A stretch of DNA of 64,000 nt from positions 1,240,001 through 1,304,000 of the forward strand of contig CM036753.1 in the NCBI GenBank assembly GCA_020796225.1, given 5' to 3'. This document shows, one piece after another, positions 62,001-63,540 of the stretch. The notes beneath the pieces were generated by a model that did no database searches, was not told where the DNA came from, and saw nothing but the letters and a program-made list of their open reading frames with translations. The DNA comes from Arion vulgaris (lineage: Eukaryota; Mollusca; Gastropoda; Stylommatophora; Arionidae). The position numbers and the translations under genes are program-made. Positions within the stretch are counted from its first letter, which is position 1. Each line of letters begins with the position of its first letter.

Positions 62001-63247
62001 GACATGATTGTAACATAAATACTGCAAGTTGCTTGTTTCAATATTATCAACTAGACATGATTGTAACATAAATTACTGAAGTTGCCTGTTTCACATATTG
62101 TAAACTAGACATGATTGTAACATAAATTACCTGCAAGTTGCTTGTTTCACATATTATCAACTAGACATGATTGTAACATAAATTACCTGCAAGTTGCCTG
62201 TTTCACATATTGTAAACTAGACATGATTGTAACATAAATTGCCAGCAAGTTGCCTGTTTCACATAATGTCAACTAGACATGATTGTAACATAAATTGCCA
62301 GCAAGTTGCCTGTTTCACATAATGTCAACTAGACATGATTGTAACATAAATTGCCAGCAAGTTGCCTGTTTCACATAATGTCAACTAGACATGATTGTAA
62401 CATAAATTGCCAGCAAGTTGCCTGTTTCACATAATGTCAACTAGACATGATTGTAACATAAATTGCCAGCAAGTTGCCTGTTTCATAAGTCAACTAGACA
62501 TGATTGTAACATAAATTGCAGCAAGTTGCTTGTTTCACATAATGTCAACTAGACATGATTGTAACATAAATTGCCAGCAAGTTGCTTGTTTCACATAATG
62601 TTAACTAGAAGTGATTGTAACATAAATTGCCAGCAAGTTGCTTGTTTCACATAATGTCAACTAGAAGTGATTGTAACATAAATTGCCAGCAAGTTGCTTG
62701 TTTCACATAATGTCAACTAGAAGTGATTGTAACATAATTGCAGCAAGTTGCTTGTTTCATAATGTCAACTAAAGTGATTGTAACATAAATTGCCAGCAAG
62801 TTGCTTGTTTCACATAATGTCAACTAGACATGATTGTAACATAAATTGCCAGCAAGTTGCTTGTTTCACATAATGTCAACTAGAAGTGATTGTAACATAA
62901 ATTGCCAGCAAGTTGCTTGTTTCACATAATGTCAACTAGAAGTGATTGTAACATAAATTGCCAGCAAGTTGCTTGTTTCACATAATGTCAACTAGACATG
63001 ATTGTAACATAAATTGCCAGCAAGTTGCTTGTTTCACATAATGTCAACTAGACATGATTGTAACTTGACTAGATCAACATTTTCATGACTTATTTTTGTT
63101 TTCATTTTGTTACCACCAGCTCTGAAGCAAGTTAATGCTGATATGAAGACATACATTGATGGGTTAGTAGCCAGAGTAATGCTACGCTGTCCAGAGGCTC
63201 TTGCTGCTGGAGATGACCTCAAACCATTAAAAACTAGAAGTTTATAA
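5144..63247 (+). CDS. Rab11-FIP-like protein with C2, Sec5-type IPT and Rab11-binding domains (8-exon gene)
   Basis: Proposed coding exons are 5144-5171, 34664-34699, 43495-43591, 45569-45628, 47847-48809, 57571-57769, 59106-59162 and 63120-63247. All have AG acceptors and GT donors, and the junction phases agree (1,1,2,2,0,1,1). The predicted protein is about 522 residues: C2 domain about 4-137, serine/glutamine-rich linker, IPT/TIG domain about 246-334, charged linker, coiled coil about 463-490, and an RBD signature YIDGLVARVM at 492-501. Known biology: class I Rab11-FIPs use the C2 domain to bind acidic phospholipids and the C-terminal RBD to bind Rab11 on recycling endosomes. The IPT matches Sec5/EXOC2 better than other IPT subtypes by its N-L-G-x-G, L-C-G and S-G-G positions. 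Two indels (exons 3 and 5) must be explained. Family assignment is firm for the C2 and RBD. The exact orthologue is unknown. Confidence 0.8.
5225..6840 (+). repeat. Minisatellite of about 26-33 bp (GTTCATTGTCTAGTTAATCT)
   Basis: About 55 degenerate copies vary by TGTCTGTCTAG versus TGTCTAG and TTCATT versus TACATT. A tRNA-type SINE interrupts the array at 5577-5790. Confidence 0.93.
5577..5792 (+). mobile_element. tRNA-derived SINE with poly(A) tail
   Basis: The head carries a tRNA-like region with an A-box-like GTAGCGTTGG and a good B box (GGTTCAATTCC at about 5642). A unique body follows, then a run of about 16 A. Flanks share TAATCTCTCTGAT, but that is also the array motif, so the target duplication cannot be proved. 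Confidence 0.75.
6841..7335. other. Ordinary intron sequence with a GAA-rich stretch
   Basis: A (GAA)n-like run lies at 6966-7005, perhaps a decayed LINE/SINE tail. Nothing else recognised. Confidence 0.4.
7340..8572 (+). repeat. 37-bp minisatellite (41-bp variant), about 32 copies
   Basis: The unit contains TTTGAAATATTGTCTTTTGT and CTAAATGTTACTG. Variants are AGTG for ACTG and an extra GCTT or TTTG. Confidence 0.96.
8573..9190. other. Intron sequence, no gene recognised
   Basis: A (TTTG)n microsatellite lies near 8911-8935 and a short GGTAAGTGGTCATCCTGAT duplication near 9050-9090. The open frame at 8533-8718 begins in the satellite and shows no family features. Confidence 0.4.
9205..10735 (+). 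repeat. 45-bp minisatellite, about 34 copies, hairpin-forming
   Basis: The unit includes AGTTATTGCTCTCTCTTGTG and ends CACAACACTCT. Each unit holds TTGTGAG, ten bases, then CTCACAA, a perfect 7-bp stem. Copies differ mainly at CTCTC/CTCCC/GTCCC and GAGTGAC/GAGGGAC, and some GGGAC changes pair with CCC, extending the stem. Confidence 0.96.
10795..10960 (+). repeat. 28-bp minisatellite, 6 copies
   Basis: The unit AAGAATGAATGAGTCCCACA plus TGCACTGC is almost identical in each copy. Reverse-strand open frames here reflect the repeat. Confidence 0.95.
11040..12320 (+). pseudogene. LINE (non-LTR retrotransposon) fragment, reverse transcriptase, decayed
   Basis: Broken frames read EISKAIKLLKDGKAASPDGI (RT N-terminal motif, about 11350-11420), then IGFGDYEKTFGSIDRKTFWK and LMRHYGVPEIIINLIKTTY (RT catalytic-domain block, about 11920-12030), then traces of LLTIDWIMK near 12140. 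This is the endonuclease-RT layout common in invertebrate LINEs. It has many stops and frameshifts and is split by an inverted SINE at about 11638-11838. Its orientation matches the host gene. Confidence 0.82.
11638..11838 (-). mobile_element. (GAA)n-tailed SINE inserted into a LINE fragment
   Basis: The reverse complement runs from GCTCTAGGAAAGCTACCTAG to a GTGGAGCGTTCGCAGAAGAAGAA-like tail. It matches the + strand copy at 36300-36560 along its length (AAGCTACC..TAGTAAATAAAAA, ACTGGCACA, CACAAAGA..GGTTTAA). It splits the RT domain of the surrounding LINE. Confidence 0.7.
12321..12713. other. Unique sequence, nothing recognised
   Basis: An 82-codon open frame at 12416-12664 has no motif I recognise and no splice support. 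I leave it uncalled. Confidence 0.4.
12722..12889. mobile_element. hAT-type MITE, 168 bp, with 8-bp target duplication
   Basis: Ends are CAATGGCGGCTCCTGA and, inverted, CAGTGGCGACTCGTCA, imperfect terminal inverted repeats of the CAGTGGCG class. The exact 8-bp duplication CAGACAAC flanks it at 12714-12721 and 12890-12897. It has no coding capacity. Confidence 0.85.
12898..14100. other. Intron sequence with microsatellites
   Basis: A (CT)n run lies at about 12968-12998, (GA)n near 13330, and a GAA-rich tract at 13731-13760 that may be an old LINE/SINE tail. No gene recognised. Confidence 0.45.
14105..15720 (-). pseudogene. LINE fragment, reverse transcriptase C-terminal half, split by a tandem array
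   Basis: Reading the minus strand from 15720 down gives LDFADDTALLSQTHSDIQDN (the F-A-D-D catalytic box) and SKMVGLKINQKKTE, then VWKSAKHSIRAKINVYRSCV, then ISDRELHAQCQQEDMSTI. After the 65-bp array it resumes with a W-I-E-H-V-I-R-M-D block at about 14330-14120, the usual LINE C-terminal W-I-G-H-x-x-R-M block. Stops and shifts show it is dead. Confidence 0.85.
14300..15200 (+). repeat. 65-bp minisatellite, about 14 copies, made of LINE coding sequence
   Basis: The unit contains ATGGTGCTCATATCCTCTTG and TGCATGCAGCTCCCGGTCAG. On the minus strand it encodes ISDRELHAQCQQEDMSTI, the piece expected at exactly this point in the LINE, so the array grew in place inside the element. 65 is not a multiple of 3, so the frame is not kept. 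Confidence 0.95.
15721..15995. other. Decayed sequence and microsatellite
   Basis: It may hold further LINE remnants. (TA)n/(TG)n simple repeats are at 15950-15980. Confidence 0.4.
15996..16322 (+). repeat. 25-bp minisatellite, about 13 copies
   Basis: The unit is AAATATGTAAGCTGAATTAC plus TATCC, with few substitutions. Confidence 0.95.
16323..17065. other. Intron sequence with short duplication and (AT)n runs
   Basis: A B-box-like GAGCTCAATCCC near 16350 hints at a decayed tRNA-type SINE. A segment of about 60 bp (GAAGTGTATATCTGTACCAA...) is duplicated at 16678 and 16750, each copy flanked by (AT)n. Confidence 0.4.
17068..17176 (+). repeat. 16-bp minisatellite, 7 copies
   Basis: The unit is CCAATAGTTCATTGTA, with TAATTC variants. 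Confidence 0.93.
17178..17330 (+). mobile_element. tRNA-derived SINE head
   Basis: It reads as a degenerate tRNA: GAGCCTCTGTGTCCCAGAGG, TAAGATGTTGGCCTC (A box and anticodon arm), then AGTCGGTTCGTTTTC (B box). A CCATCGAGATATTTTGCCAC body follows. A decayed copy is likely. Confidence 0.6.
17550..17760 (+). mobile_element. Possible second tRNA-derived SINE head
   Basis: A good B box (CCCGTTCGATCCCTAC at about 17652) lies some 50-60 bp after an A-box-like stretch. The body (GGTTGGGGTAGGGTTTTGAT) has no identified tail. Moderate support only. Confidence 0.45.
17925..18090 (+). repeat. 41-bp repeat, about 4 copies
   Basis: The unit contains CTATTGTTTAACTGTATATG and CTATATCTGCCGTCCAAG. Confidence 0.95.
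18180..18290 (+). repeat. 19-bp minisatellite, 6 copies
   Basis: The unit is TACTTTGTGTTTACTACAG. Each unit resembles a TACTACAG 3' splice site. Confidence 0.93.
18291..18748. other. Unique intron sequence, nothing recognised
   Basis: No motif supports the small open frames here. Confidence 0.4.
18751..20936 (+). mobile_element. IS630/Tc1-mariner-like transposon, copy 1, about 110-bp TIRs
   Basis: The left end TAGTCTGTCCATTAATTCGT and the inverted right end are nearly identical for about 110 bp. TA duplications flank it at 18749-18750 and 20937-20938, the target preference of this superfamily. It carries a broken transposase gene on the + strand. A second copy lies at 59316-61474 in the same orientation. 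Confidence 0.93.
19135..20460 (+). pseudogene. DDE transposase, copy 1, frameshifted
   Basis: The N-terminal part (19135 to about 19645) has a helix-turn-helix-like region (TLRKLKLKLQSDCSIDISKS). The catalytic part has YLDESWVN-type (first Asp), CLVMDNASYHNAV (second Asp) and PPYHAHLNPIELVWAKVKG (Glu). I count 83 residues between the second Asp and the Glu, far longer than the 34-41 of classic Tc1/mariner. Two shifts break the frame. One lies at about 19648, where copy 2 has an extra T. The other lies at about 20258 and is shared by both copies. After it the frame continues CDVEVLTRESFSMIDMQFWK to a stop at about 20461. Confidence 0.88.
20939..21165. other. Intron sequence
   Basis: Nothing clear before the LINE fragment that follows. 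Confidence 0.35.
21170..22003 (-). pseudogene. LINE fragment, RT C-terminal region, with internal tandem array
   Basis: The minus strand reads MNSKKTKVVISKMQTPSK-like sequence, then FNYIRALMTSDGRYRSEINS and RMGQVKIALQKMKDIICNK, then in another frame SWTINKQAAESLDITEMYFY and RILFRITQTTKLTN. These are the usual blocks between the F-A-D-D box and the W-I-G-H block of invertebrate LINEs. The K-x-x-V-I-S-K-x-Q-T-P part is amplified as a 32-bp array. Confidence 0.82.
21535..21990 (-). repeat. 32-bp minisatellite, 14 copies, from LINE coding sequence
   Basis: The unit is ACTTTGATGGAGTCTGCATC plus TTTGATATGACC. The minus strand encodes VVISKMQTPSK in one frame. 32 bp is not a multiple of 3, so all frames cycle and stay open for 96 bp, giving the long overlapping open frames here. 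Confidence 0.95.
22480..22790 (-). pseudogene. LINE fragment, C-terminal block
   Basis: The minus strand shows, across frames, FKWFGHFGQNEPEYTSC-like, KRKGRPRKRWVDGVTDILKL and TTYQATERALSQKPII-like sequence, the W-x-G-H...G-R-P-x-x-R-W block ending many LINE ORFs. Several shifts are present. Confidence 0.75.
22803..22848. repeat. (TA)n microsatellite
   Basis: About 22 TA units. Confidence 0.97.
22849..23935. other. Intron sequence, nothing recognised
   Basis: Several 60-95 codon open frames lack motifs and flanking splice signals. No repeat family was recognised. Confidence 0.4.
23940..24470 (+). repeat. 44-bp minisatellite, about 12 copies
   Basis: The unit contains ATCTCAGGCTCTTGATAACT and CAGTATCTCGGCTATCGAAC. 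Confidence 0.95.
24525..24678 (+). repeat. 25-bp minisatellite, about 6 copies
   Basis: The unit is CAAGTTGACATCAGCACACA plus TCCGG or TCCGA. Confidence 0.94.
24745..25012 (+). mobile_element. (GAA)n-tailed SINE, divergent copy
   Basis: It shares the core TGTCGTAAGAGACGACTAAA with the 36353-36376 copy, and a 3' part (CACAAAGAGTGATTAAAATT ... GAACGCAAAGAAGAAAAGAA) with the 11.7 and 36.5 kb copies. Confidence 0.65.
25365..28735 (+). repeat. 56-57-bp minisatellite with variable G tract, about 60 copies
   Basis: The unit contains TATACATTCATCTACTTGGA and CTCAATTAATGTTGTTACTG followed by GGA and G4-G10. The main variation is G-run length and GGACGTG/GGGCGTG. Weak open frames in it are artefacts. 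Confidence 0.97.
28736..29285. other. Intron sequence
   Basis: A pyrimidine-rich stretch (28780-28860) and a short (GT)n at 29208. No gene recognised. Confidence 0.4.
29290..29690 (+). repeat. 16-bp minisatellite, about 25 copies
   Basis: The unit is CTTCTCTCTGAATACA. 48 bp (three units) keeps reverse-strand frames open, giving a spurious 165-codon frame. Confidence 0.94.
29925..30855 (+). repeat. 36-bp minisatellite, about 26 nearly identical copies
   Basis: The unit is GACATGCCTTGTTTAGCTAA plus CACTTCTGTCTACTGT. The first four copies carry a GATGTAGC variant, and the other 20 or so are almost base-identical. A 327-codon frame (MPCLANTSVYCD repeats) results from the multiple-of-3 unit. It lies inside intron 1. 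Confidence 0.95.
30880..31170 (-). pseudogene. LINE 3' end with (GAA)n tail
   Basis: The minus strand reads GWRWMEHALRRPPDIIPRRV ... KWRDLEGMALDGRLGRPLL and ends in GSKDEEEE with the (GAA)n run at 30893-30910. This is the W-x-W-x-x-H...W-R...D-E-E-E tail of a non-LTR element. It abuts the 36-bp array. Confidence 0.75.
31171..32240. other. Intron sequence, simple repeats
   Basis: A short TTAGTTGGCCTCC triplication at 31550-31600 and a (GA)n run of about 44 bp at 32029-32072. Nothing else recognised. Confidence 0.45.
32245..32840 (+). pseudogene. LINE RNase H domain and 3' end, (GAA)n tail
   Basis: Across two frames it reads VVIQWIPSHCKIKG then GNEDADRLAKEGA, the RNase H strand with the W-I-P-S-H-C and N-x-x-A-D motifs. 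A downstream block LYTKFKIGTNDLCPCG and TTEHILQNCPS is the C-C-H-C-like end of these elements. At least two shifts break it. The tail is GAACGCAGAAGAAGAAGAAA at 32821. Confidence 0.88.
32841..33720. other. Intron sequence with short tandem repeats
   Basis: A degenerate unit of 60-70 bp (GTGAGGTGGTCAGTTTGTAG, TCTAGATAACACATA) recurs about five times at 33230-33510, and a 46-bp unit (AATTGTTCAACAACATTTAT) twice at 33608-33700. Confidence 0.6.
33735..34060 (+). pseudogene. LINE fragment, C-terminal block
   Basis: It reads LLNMNWQDKIPDNEAFTRTN, IPSVNTFLQQAQVRWAGHVA and WIPDKRIA, the W-x-D-K-I-x...R-W-x-G-H-V block found before the end of many LINE ORFs. The sequence then moves abruptly to a G-L-x-x-H-x-R tail. 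Truncated at both ends. Confidence 0.8.
34061..34663. other. End of intron 1
   Basis: A repeat of about 40 bp (AACAAACCTGAGCTTG) occurs twice near 34519-34563. No other feature before the exon 2 acceptor. Confidence 0.4.
34664..34699 (+). CDS. Exon 2 (C2 domain)
   Basis: This 36-bp micro-exon lies between a TCATCATAG acceptor and a GTATGT donor. Read in phase it gives YSGRGLQVKKP, which matches the R-G-L stretch after the first strand of Rab11-FIP C2 domains. The loop that carries calcium-binding aspartates in other C2 domains is replaced here by basic residues (KKPGRH with exon 3), as expected for a calcium-independent C2 domain. Confidence 0.72.
34700..35815. other. Start of intron 2, CA/TG-rich
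   Basis: A 45-60 bp duplication (GCCACCCTAACAGACAGACT) at 34863 and 34930, and several (CA)n stretches at 35310-35500 and 35600-35640. No gene. Confidence 0.5.
35820..36285 (+). repeat. 25-bp minisatellite, about 17 copies
   Basis: The unit is TAACAACTAGACTATGGCTG plus GGAAG. The last 12 or so units are almost perfect. Confidence 0.95.
36295..36562 (+). mobile_element. (GAA)n-tailed SINE, best copy
   Basis: It holds TGTCGTAAGAGACGACTAAA, AAGCTACCCTAGTAAATAAA, AACTGGCACAGCG and CACAAAGACTGGTTTAACAA, ending in GAAGAAGAAGAAATAGAAGA. It matches the reverse copy at 11638-11838 and the divergent copy at 24745-25012. Confidence 0.75.
36563..36950 (+). repeat. 65-bp repeat, 6 copies
   Basis: The unit contains AGAACAGCGCTTACATGTAA and GACATCTGACAAGGTAGGTA. 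Each copy ends in AAGGTAGGTAA, a decoy 5' splice site (AAG|GTAGGT). It starts directly at the tail of the SINE before it. Confidence 0.95.
37390..37747 (+). repeat. 27-bp minisatellite, 13 copies
   Basis: The unit is GCATTTCTGAATAGAATGTC plus TCGGTAT. Because 27 is a multiple of 3, all frames stay open on both strands and the 155-285 codon frames there are not genes. Confidence 0.95.
37780..43030 (+). repeat. 33-34-bp CA-rich minisatellite, about 155 copies
   Basis: The unit is CACAGATACCCTCACATACA plus CATAATACACCGCC. Units vary in the number of C, in CCG versus CG, and by single-base losses, most densely at both ends. All reverse-strand frames (YYVYVRVSV, GGVLCVCEGICG) are repeat artefacts. 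Confidence 0.96.
43035..43295 (+). repeat. 38-40-bp repeat, about 6 copies
   Basis: The unit contains CACACAACACACTGCTACAC and AGAGTACAGAAGAATG. Confidence 0.9.
43495..43591 (+). CDS. Exon 3 (C2 domain); donor uncertain
   Basis: Acceptor CATTGTCTCCAG precedes the exon, which reads GRHKFSVLFGVGRVSLVLSK and then NLLETDWNE. This is the central C2 strand pair with the conserved tryptophan (compare the W-x-E-E of human FIPs). The 3' end is ambiguous. Phase 2 is required by exon 4, and the sequence as given meets it only with a weak donor, GTACAT at 43592. A copy of the same exon end at 43735-43754 carries two more bases and a perfect GTGAGT donor, and would also give phase 2. Either reading keeps the F-E-L of exon 4 in register. 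Confidence 0.68.
43565..43890 (+). repeat. Degenerate array of the exon 3 donor region, about 4 copies
   Basis: CTGGAATGAGGAAACAGTGA and the GTGAGTACATAC that follows recur at about 43571, 43634, 43735 and 43811, separated by (GT)n of varying length. The first copy overlaps the real 3' end of exon 3. Confidence 0.8.
43985..44715 (+). pseudogene. LINE reverse transcriptase fragment with internal arrays
   Basis: It reads MQNSTGKLLKKIIACRLAWA and LRSLHIFPPL (RT N-terminal block), then after the 67-bp array VFEGFSEVIKTYAMVVNLDD and AHNRVPM (the A-x-x-x-D-L-x-D-A-x-N-x-V catalytic block). It continues into the 43-bp array. Same strand as the host gene and decayed. Confidence 0.8.
44162..44570 (+). 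repeat. 67-bp repeat, 6 copies, from LINE RT sequence
   Basis: The unit contains AGTCTTCATATGTTTCCACC and GGTTACATATCTGGGAAGGA. The first unit continues the LINE frame (RSLHIFPPLLEVTYLGRK). Confidence 0.95.
44718..45378 (+). repeat. 43-bp minisatellite, about 15 copies, at the end of the LINE fragment
   Basis: The unit contains GTTGAAGAGGAATGTTGTAC and ATGATGTGCCAGTTGGTCAT. It starts where the RT frame (SSCSVEEECCTMMCQLV) reaches the region expected after the catalytic block, so it was probably seeded by LINE sequence. Confidence 0.93.
45420..45537 (+). repeat. 37-bp repeat, 3 copies, before exon 4
   Basis: The unit contains TTTGTCCATCTGGTTTGGTC and CAGTCCATATGTCCTTA. Confidence 0.92.
45569..45628 (+). 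CDS. Exon 4 (C2 domain)
   Basis: This 60-bp exon has acceptor TGCTGTCTTCCCAG and donor GTGAGT. In phase it encodes FELRQDIPGANPGDLWVER, the C2 strand with the F-E-L motif seen after the conserved tryptophan in Rab11-FIP C2 domains. It ends in phase 2 and the first T of exon 5 completes a serine codon. Two other frames are also long here, but only this one continues the domain. Confidence 0.75.
45665..46275 (+). repeat. 45-bp pyrimidine-rich minisatellite, 13 copies
   Basis: The unit contains CTTCATGTGTCCTTCTTTGC and TGTGTTCTTCTTCTTCCTTG. The last three copies are shortened. It starts about 35 bp after the exon 4 donor. The 180-223 codon frames on both strands are artefacts of the 45-bp unit. 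Confidence 0.95.
46330..46475 (-). mobile_element. Partial SINE, head of the (GAA)-tailed family
   Basis: The reverse complement, AGGTGTGAAGAATAGAATCA ... GCATGTCATAAGTGGCAACT, resembles GGGGTGTAAAGAATAGAACC ... GCATGTCGTAAGAGACGACT at 24825-24880. Confidence 0.55.
46476..46820. other. Intron 4 sequence
   Basis: A short (CA)n at 46668. Nothing else. Confidence 0.4.
46825..47150 (+). repeat. 36-bp minisatellite, 9 copies
   Basis: The unit is AACAGATCACTTCAATTTGA plus GATAGGACACACACGT. All frames are open through it. Confidence 0.96.
47195..47577 (+). repeat. 18-19-bp minisatellite, about 20 copies
   Basis: The unit is CAACAGCTCTAAAGCAGGGGT with slight length variation. Confidence 0.94.
47580..47775 (+). 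repeat. 20-bp minisatellite, about 10 copies, made of the exon 5 splice acceptor
   Basis: The unit is TCTACTCTCCTACAGTCATG. The true exon 5 acceptor at 47832-47848 reads TTTACTCTCCTACAG|TC. Each unit is therefore a polypyrimidine tract plus AG like the functional site. Confidence 0.93.
47847..48809 (+). CDS. Exon 5 (end of C2, linker, Sec5-type IPT domain)
   Basis: Acceptor TTTACTCTCCTACAG, donor GTATGA, 963 bp. The first part reads the C-terminal C2 strands (VFFTVTERDDILGQLIIPVA, then GELLYQCYISK). The second part, in another frame, reads a Ser/Gln-rich linker and an IPT/TIG domain running from PIVTHIVPNMATIQGGTRL through GLNLGVGKSDIMELILCG to DLWIETISGGQNV. One base is missing between about 48060 and 48155. 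An extra A in the run of five A at 48151-48155 would join the frames without a stop. The IPT pattern closely follows the Sec5/EXOC2 Ral-binding IPT. Whether this one binds Ral is unknown. Confidence 0.85.
48850..49300 (+). repeat. 45-57-bp repeat, about 9 copies
   Basis: The unit contains AAACTCTCTCTCACAAGCTG and AAGGATTGACTTAAATGTAT. The first two copies are longer. It starts about 40 bp after the exon 5 donor. Confidence 0.93.
49545..50245 (+). repeat. 36-bp palindromic minisatellite, about 19 copies
   Basis: The unit contains ATGATATCAT, a perfect palindrome, and ATGAGATTCTCAT, a palindrome about a central T. They are two bases apart in each unit. Copies are nearly identical. Confidence 0.96.
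50330..56235 (+). repeat. 33-36-bp pyrimidine-rich minisatellite, about 175 copies, 5.9 kb
   Basis: The unit is TGCATCTATTCTTTCTTCTT plus GCCTTCCATTTGC. Variants are GTCTTCC and GGGATATC/GGATATC/GAATATC in place of GCATC. The + strand is about four-fifths pyrimidine. A 1023-codon + frame and a 298-codon - frame (AANGRQEERID) come from the 33/36-bp period and are not genes. It lies in intron 5. Confidence 0.97.
56240..57570. other. End of intron 5, with short repeats
   Basis: Degenerate CATCATCTCTCTCTGTTTGC units at 56565-56775, a 32-bp unit (CTCTGTGTACTTGTAGCTAA) three times at 57262-57352, and ACAAGACAAACTTGAC four to five times at 57403-57470. No gene recognised. Confidence 0.55.
57571..57769 (+). 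CDS. Exon 6 (charged linker)
   Basis: Acceptor CTTCTATTAACAG follows on in phase 0 from exon 5. The frame starts DEKQRRKFSAAGSATLPAM, is rich in Ser, Thr and Asn, and ends EVEQRK. The likely donor is GTTTGT at 57770, chosen because it alone gives the phase 1 that exon 7 needs. The region has no recognised fold and is the usual disordered spacer of FIP proteins. The frame stays open past the donor to a TGA at about 57829, so a retained-intron form would end there. Confidence 0.68.
57800..57965 (+). repeat. About 50-bp repeat, 3 copies, after exon 6
   Basis: The unit contains AATATGAACATCCTTTTCTT and CTCTGTGATTTCTCTC. The first copy includes DNA just after the exon 6 donor. Confidence 0.85.
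58005..58275 (+). repeat. 17-18-bp minisatellite, about 15 copies
   Basis: The unit is GCTGCTGTACACTAACG. Several units have lost bases in the middle of the array. Confidence 0.93.
58610..58745 (+). repeat. 29-31-bp repeat, about 5 copies
   Basis: The unit is GAGACATACTGAGAAGTTGC plus CCACGCT. Confidence 0.9.
58790..59075 (+). repeat. 35-bp minisatellite, 8 copies
   Basis: The unit contains TTTATTGTACGTCAGAGATA and GGACTAGGCACTTTG. It ends about 30 bp before the exon 7 acceptor. Confidence 0.95.
59106..59162 (+). CDS. Exon 7 (coiled coil before the Rab11-binding domain)
   Basis: Acceptor TTTATTTCCAG, donor GTCAGT, 57 bp. The phase-1 reading gives SDKAELQAEIFRLHKENL, an amphipathic heptad pattern that runs straight into the exon 8 helix. 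In class I FIPs this coiled coil makes the parallel dimer that presents two Rab11-binding faces. Confidence 0.78.
   Translation, partial: VQTRQNFKRKFSVYIKKI
59200..59315 (+). repeat. 26-bp minisatellite, left part, split by transposon copy 2
   Basis: The unit is ACATTTACTAGCAACTTGTA plus ACAACA. The same unit resumes at 61475-61556 beyond the transposon, so the element inserted into an existing array. Confidence 0.93.
59316..61474 (+). mobile_element. IS630/Tc1-mariner-like transposon, copy 2
   Basis: Nearly identical to the copy at 18751-20936, with the same left TIR start (TAGTCTGTCC) preceded by TA. The right end stops at ...TAATGGACA, lacking the last five TIR bases and the second TA. 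Confidence 0.92.
59690..60997 (+). pseudogene. DDE transposase, copy 2, multiply frameshifted
   Basis: It carries the same domains as copy 1 (YLDESWVNAHHTNAKEW, VMDNASYHN, PIELVWAKVKG) but with more single-base losses, for example near 60110, 60330, 60415, 60482, 60654 and 60719. It keeps the base missing from copy 1 at 19648. It shares the shift in CAAGTTGCCG with copy 1, at about 60800 here. Confidence 0.85.
61475..61556 (+). repeat. 26-bp minisatellite, right part
   Basis: Continues the array at 59200-59315. Confidence 0.9.
61557..61858. other. Intron 7 sequence with a short degenerate repeat
   Basis: GAACAGTAGGGGTATGGAAC and CAATGAGAGAATAGCAGA recur about three times at 61678-61790. No gene. 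Confidence 0.5.
61860..63060 (+). repeat. 56-bp minisatellite, about 21 copies, before exon 8
   Basis: The unit contains CAGCAAGTTGCTTGTTTCAC and ATAATGTCAACTAGACATGA and TTGTAACATAAATTGC. A 5' subfamily reads ATATTGTAAACTAG and a 3' subfamily AGAAGTGATT. Confidence 0.96.
63120..63247 (+). CDS. Exon 8 (FIP Rab11-binding domain, stop codon)
   Basis: Acceptor TTTTGTTACCACCAG. In phase the exon reads ALKQVNADMKTYIDGLVARV, then MLRCPEALAAGDDLK, and stops at TAA 63245-63247. The Y-I-D-x-L-x-x-x-V-M-x-x-x-P pattern is the signature of the Rab11-FIP RBD helix and hook. The tail after it is short, as in class I FIPs. No clear poly(A) signal was found downstream within the window. Confidence 0.85.
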
Positions 63248-63540
63248 CAAGTGGCCAAGACGACTGATGTTGCACTGTCCATGGGTTTTGGATGCAAGAG
63301 ATGACCTCAAACCATTACTTCATAACAAGTGGCCAGAGTGATGTTGCATCAAAACTAGAAGTCTGTAACAAGTGTCCAGAGTAATTTTGCACTGTCCAGA
63401 GGTACTGACTGCAAGAGATGATCTCAAACCATTACTTGGTAACAAGTGGACAGAGTAATGTTAGACTGTCCAAAGGTACTGACTGCAAGAGATAATCTTA
63501 AAACCATTACTTGGTAACAAGTGGCCACTGTAATGTCCAA
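63248..63540 (+). repeat. Degenerate tandem copies of the end of exon 8 in the 3' UTR
   Basis: GTGGCCAGAGTAATGTT-like sequence, CACTGTCCAGAGG, GCAAGAGATGACCTCAAACC and ATTACTT recur about three or four times, matching the RBD-coding GTAGCCAGAGTAATGCTACG, CTGTCCAGAGGC and GGAGATGACCTCAAACC of 63168-63230. The copies carry indels and are not in one frame. Confidence 0.85.
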
